Origin: Acidimicrobiaceae bacterium RAAP-2 | GTDB lineage: Bacteria > Actinomycetota > Acidimicrobiia > Acidimicrobiales > RAAP-2 | DNA: 64,000 bases | Reading direction: 5' to 3' | Assembly: GCA_001443545.1 (NCBI GenBank) | Contig: LMAD01000002.1 | Coordinates: 73,406 to 137,405 of the forward strand | Notes under the pieces: generated by a model | What the model was told of the DNA's origin: nothing | Seen by the model: only the letters and a program-made list of their open reading frames with translations | Databases searched by the model: none | In this document: one piece after another, positions 61,592-64,000 of the stretch | How the letters are laid out: each line of letters begins with the position of its first letter | Numbering within the stretch: the stretch's first letter is position 1 | Translations under genes and position numbers: made by a program

Positions 61592-63088
61592 ATGAGCGAC
61601 GAGGGGTCGTCCACCGTTCGAGTTCAGGGTGCCGCGCCGCGAAGTATCGTCCCGGTGTCATTGGCGGTCCTTCGCCGCGACATCTGGCTCCATGGCGTAA
61701 TCGCGACTGCGGTCCTCGCCTACTGCGTCTCAGCGTTCGCGGTGGCTCGACCGAACGGATTCAACACCATTTGGGACGGTTGGATTTACACCATCGCCGA
61801 GACCCTTCCCGTCATCGCGATGGTGCTCTGCGCCAAACGTTGGCCGGCGCAGCGGTTACCGTGGCTGTTATTCAGCGTGGGCATCGTGCTGCACACCGCC
61901 GGCGATCTCATCTATTCATTCCACGATCAAAACCTCACGCCCATCCCGGTGCCCGCCGCCAGCGACGTCATCTATTTCGCCTCCTACCTGGTGCTCATCG
62001 TCGGAATGATTGTTCTGACGCAGCGCAACGTGGGCCACGTCAGTGCGGCACTTCGCGTCGAAGGAATCGTCACCGGTGTCGCCCTCGCCGCTCTCGCCGC
62101 ACTGCTCTGGTACGGTCCGGTGCTCTCGGTGAGCGGAACCTTCTGGCACGTCGTCCTCTCCGAGGTCTACCCCGTTGGGAATCTTGTACTCCTCGTGCTG
62201 CTCGTTTCGAGCCTGGCGCCCTACGGCTACCGGCCCAACGCGCCCGTGGCACTACTGCTGGCGGCAGTCGGGTGGTCCGTGTTCGGGGACCTCGTCTACT
62301 TCGATCAGGGCTCGGCGGGAACGTACGTGTCGCGGACGTTCCTCAACGTGACGTGGGTTATCGGGCTGTGGCTGGCCGCACTCGCCGCGACGGCGGTTGA
62401 CCGGCGGCGGTCCGGAGCGCTCCGTCGGAGTCGCCCGGTCGAACGGGGGGTCGCGTGGGTTCCAATCGCCGCCGCCCTCGTTTTCGTGGCGGTGGCGGCG
62501 AGTTACCTGATCATTCCCGGCCTCGCGCCGGCCACGATGTTCCTCGCGGTTGTGGGTTTCCTGCTGGCCGGGGTCGACCTGGTCTTGGCCAAGCGAGACG
62601 GGGCCCGCGTTTCCAGTGATCGGGCGAACCTCGACTTGGTGACCGGTCTCACCACGGTGGCCCAGTTCAGCGCGGGGGTCGACCAATTGCTACGCGACCA
62701 TTTTGAGGAAGTCGTCGGGGTGATCGTCCTCGACGTCATTGACTTCGCCCGTGTGAATGACGCCATCGGTTACTCAATCGCCGACGAGCTGCTCTGGGTT
62801 ATCGCGCAACGGGCGCAGTATCGACTCGGCGGTGGGGTACGTATCTCACGGATAGCCGGAGACCACTTCGCGTTTGCGGCGACGGCATCGTCCGCAGATG
62901 AGATCGCTCACCTCGCGGAGCAGATTCGTGGAATTACCGCTGATCGGTTCTACCTCAGCGGATTCTCCGTCGCGGTCGTCGGCCGGGTCGGCGTAGCCAT
63001 CGGTGAACCGGGCACGACGGCGGCAGAACTGATCGCGAGGGCTGAAGCGGCCCTCGCCACGGCGGGCCCCTCAGTTGACGTGTCGTAG
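61592..63088 (+). CDS. polytopic membrane protein with degenerate GGDEF domain
   Basis: This is a 498-residue membrane protein with about nine membrane segments (about residues 30-335) followed by a cytoplasmic GGDEF-like domain (about 345-490). The domain has LDLVTGLTT (usually D.LTGL.N), VIVLDVIDFARVNDAIGYSIADELL (usually D.D.FK.IND..GH..GD..L) and RIAGDHFAF at the signature. GGDEF is thus AGDHF, with the essential Glu replaced by His, so diguanylate cyclase activity is unlikely. It may be a sensor or binding protein. ATG 61592 with AAAGG upstream is chosen over an earlier in-frame ATG. Confidence 0.82.
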   Translation: MSDEGSSTVRVQGAAPRSIVPVSLAVLRRDIWLHGVIATAVLAYCVSAFAVARPNGFNTIWDGWIYTIAETLPVIAMVLCAKRWPAQRLPWLLFSVGIVLHTAGDLIYSFHDQNLTPIPVPAASDVIYFASYLVLIVGMIVLTQRNVGHVSAALRVEGIVTGVALAALAALLWYGPVLSVSGTFWHVVLSEVYPVGNLVLLVLLVSSLAPYGYRPNAPVALLLAAVGWSVFGDLVYFDQGSAGTYVSRTFLNVTWVIGLWLAALAATAVDRRRSGALRRSRPVERGVAWVPIAAALVFVAVAASYLIIPGLAPATMFLAVVGFLLAGVDLVLAKRDGARVSSDRANLDLVTGLTTVAQFSAGVDQLLRDHFEEVVGVIVLDVIDFARVNDAIGYSIADELLWVIAQRAQYRLGGGVRISRIAGDHFAFAATASSADEIAHLAEQIRGITADRFYLSGFSVAVVGRVGVAIGEPGTTAAELIARAEAALATAGPSVDVS

Positions 63089-63117
63089 CGAACGGGGTCG
63101 ACCGCAGTAGGAAGATA

Positions 63118-63320
63118 CCCCTTGGGTGAACTCCGATGGGTGTACCTGTTCGGTTCACCTGGTGGGCCCCTATGCCAGAGGCTCTACGAACTCGGACTCG
63201 TCCCTTCCATGGGAACCGTCGGCGACTGCTACGACCCGATGGAATCGTTCTGGGGTTCGATGCGGAACGAACTACTCAATCGACAACGATTGGTGGACCT
63301 TGGGTCACACAATAAGAACC
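63118..63320 (+). pseudogene. IS3-family transposase (OrfB) C-terminal remnant
   Basis: The integrase catalytic region of an IS3-type transposase is recognisable but broken. One frame reads NSDGCTCSVHL (the HSDRG.QYTS.. segment); then the frame shifts to QRLYELGLVPSMGTVGDCYDPMESFWGSMRN, matching the usual GLVPSMG.VGDCYDNAM.ESFWG block with a small deletion after DCYD. The upstream part of the gene is missing. It is a decayed, immobile copy beside a toxin-antitoxin module, showing past insertion-sequence activity. Confidence 0.75.
63291..63320 (+). repeat. 30-bp direct repeat, copy 1
   Basis: The 30 bases at 63291-63320 match 63971-64000 at 28 of 30 positions in the same orientation. This copy sits at the end of the transposase remnant, so it could be the end of the insertion sequence. 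The copies bracket the toxin-antitoxin genes. Confidence 0.8.
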
Positions 63321-63347
63321 AGAAGCTCACTTCCGATCACAACACGC

Positions 63348-63353
63348 TATAAT
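63348..63353 (+). promoter_or_regulatory. -10 box of a likely leaderless antitoxin transcript
   Basis: A consensus TATAAT lies seven bases before the antitoxin ATG, with no ribosome-binding site. It is the strongest -10 box of the leaderless series. Confidence 0.6.
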
Positions 63354-63360
63354 TCTGTAC

Positions 63361-63651
63361 ATGACCACACTGCCCATCGCCGATGCTCGAGCTCAGTTAT
63401 CCAAATTGGTCGACGAAGCGAGTTCAACGCACGAGCGTTTCGAGATCACTAAGAACGGACACCGAGCCGCCGTGCTCATGGGGGCCGATGACTACGACGC
63501 CATGCGCGAGACGATTGCCGTGCTGTCCGACCCTGCGCTGCTGCTCGAGCACCAGGTGGGCGCGCAAGCGATTGTGGAAGGTGAAGTCCTCAATAGCGAT
63601 CAGCTCGCCGAAGTGATGAGGAATGCCGGGCGCAGTGTCGACACCAAGTAG
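63361..63651 (+). CDS. Phd/YefM-family type II antitoxin
   Basis: This is a DNA-binding antitoxin of 96 residues. The Phd/YefM N-terminus is clear: LPIADARAQLSKLVDEAS, then RFEITKNGHRAAVLMGADDYDAMRETI, followed by an acidic C-terminal region expected to wrap the toxin. It should repress its own promoter together with the toxin. It overlaps the toxin gene by 29 bases, the usual arrangement. It has its own TATAAT box. The pair sits between an insertion-sequence remnant and a repeat, consistent with horizontal acquisition. Confidence 0.9.
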   Translation: MTTLPIADARAQLSKLVDEASSTHERFEITKNGHRAAVLMGADDYDAMRETIAVLSDPALLLEHQVGAQAIVEGEVLNSDQLAEVMRNAGRSVDTK

Positions 63652-63919
63652 GGAACGATACAACCTTCTCATCGCCCGATCGGCCGCAAAGTCGCTATCT
63701 GACGTACTCCCGGGGAAAATCGCGCACGCGGTGTACGAATTCATAACCGGGCCGTTGCTCGACAACCCTCAGCGCGTTGGAAAACCGCTTGGGCCACCCT
63801 TGGCTCCGGCATACTCAGCGCGTCGCGGTGACTATCGAGTGTTGTACTTCATTGATGACGACACGCACACGGTGCTGGTGACCGCGATTAGACATCGTGC
63901 AGACGTCTATCGATCGTGA
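63623..63919 (+). CDS. RelE/ParE-superfamily toxin
   Basis: This is a predicted type II toxin of about 98 residues. It has YNLLIARSAAKSLSDVLPGKIAHAVYEFITGPLLDNPQ, with PLGPPLAPAYSARRGDYRVLYFIDDDTHTVLVTAIRHRADVYR at the end: the RGDYRVLY strand and RHR..VYR tail of RelE. RelE members cleave mRNA on the ribosome; ParE members poison gyrase, and the RGDYRV end favours RelE. ATG 63623 is used; GTG 63635 is possible. It overlaps the antitoxin by 29 bases. Confidence 0.88.
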   Translation: MPGAVSTPSRERYNLLIARSAAKSLSDVLPGKIAHAVYEFITGPLLDNPQRVGKPLGPPLAPAYSARRGDYRVLYFIDDDTHTVLVTAIRHRADVYRS

Positions 63920-63970
63920 ACAACAAAGATTGGCCACTTCTATTTCCGGGACGGTGCGCGCAATCTAATT

Positions 63971-64000
63971 TTGTGGACCTTGAGTCACACAATAAGAACC
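63971..64000 (+). repeat. 30-bp direct repeat, copy 2 (reaches window edge)
   Basis: This copy matches 63291-63320 with two differences and continues to the last base, so its right extent is unknown. It may be the end of another insertion-sequence copy beyond the window. Confidence 0.8.

Overview
The window is 64 kb of high-GC DNA with many GTG and some TTG starts. It looks like a chromosomal segment of an actinobacterium. The best clues are coenzyme F420 genes (cofD, cofE and an LLM-class oxidoreductase), the order eno - divIC-like - DUF501 - ppx, and the run glmU, prs, rplY, pth, mfd, mazG, eno, which as I recall matches the Rv1014c-Rv1026 neighbourhood of Mycobacterium tuberculosis. Eleven genes have a TANNNT box 6-7 bases before the start codon and no ribosome-binding site, so leaderless transcripts appear common. 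A deep actinobacterial class such as Acidimicrobiia is my guess; I cannot prove it from the sequence.

Layout. 1-2.9 kb: a two-component system cut by the left edge, tRNA-Gln, a hydrolase, and a thioredoxin behind a CsoR-family-like palindrome. 3-15.4 kb: a housekeeping block (a short GlmU, PRPP synthase, L25, peptidyl-tRNA hydrolase, Mfd, a parvulin-like foldase, MazG, enolase, a DivIC-like protein, DUF501, Ppx/GppA). 15.4-31.6 kb: cell-envelope genes (glycosyltransferases, an NlpC/P60 peptidase, a sugar nucleotidyltransferase, a sugar-nucleotide reductase, a 1078-residue glycosyltransferase/membrane fusion, DUF5719) with the cofD-cofE pair embedded and a tRNA with anticodon UAA. 31.6-38.4 kb: FtsH, a CPBP protease, a large membrane protein and a phosphohexomutase. 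38.4-42 kb: thiolase, an archaeal-type riboflavin synthase, an F420-type oxidoreductase and a PPK2 kinase. 42-48.8 kb: secreted and membrane envelope proteins and a tandem glycosyltransferase. 48.9-53.7 kb: an amino-acid permease, an acetyltransferase, a PHT1/Pho84-like phosphate transporter behind a PHO-box-like repeat, an SDR-like protein and a thioredoxin-fold protein.

The most interesting region is 54.2-60.1 kb. A MerR-type regulator with a cobalamin-binding domain carries the Wx9EH motif and axial histidine of CarH/LitR light sensors. The intergenic region next to it has the palindrome TTTTAGTACTAAAA, and a closely related palindrome (core TTTAGTGCTAAA) lies between an SDR gene and an operon of FAD oxidoreductase, DUF1365 and cyclopropane-fatty-acyl-phospholipid-synthase-like methyltransferase. 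I read this as a B12-dependent, light-induced regulon that probably remodels membrane lipids.

The right end (60.2-64 kb) has a secreted CAP-like protein, a membrane protein with a degenerate GGDEF domain, an IS3-type transposase remnant and a Phd/RelE-type toxin-antitoxin pair bracketed by a 30-bp direct repeat.

Themes that join the regions: mannose-type sugar activation (nucleotidyltransferase 19.2 kb, hexomutase 36.8 kb, reductase 26.1 kb) feeding the glycosyltransferases; polyphosphate and phosphate (ppx, ppk2, the PHO-box transporter); and flavin/F420 chemistry (ribC, cofDE, LLM oxidoreductase). All functional statements come from reading motifs by eye; no database search was run.
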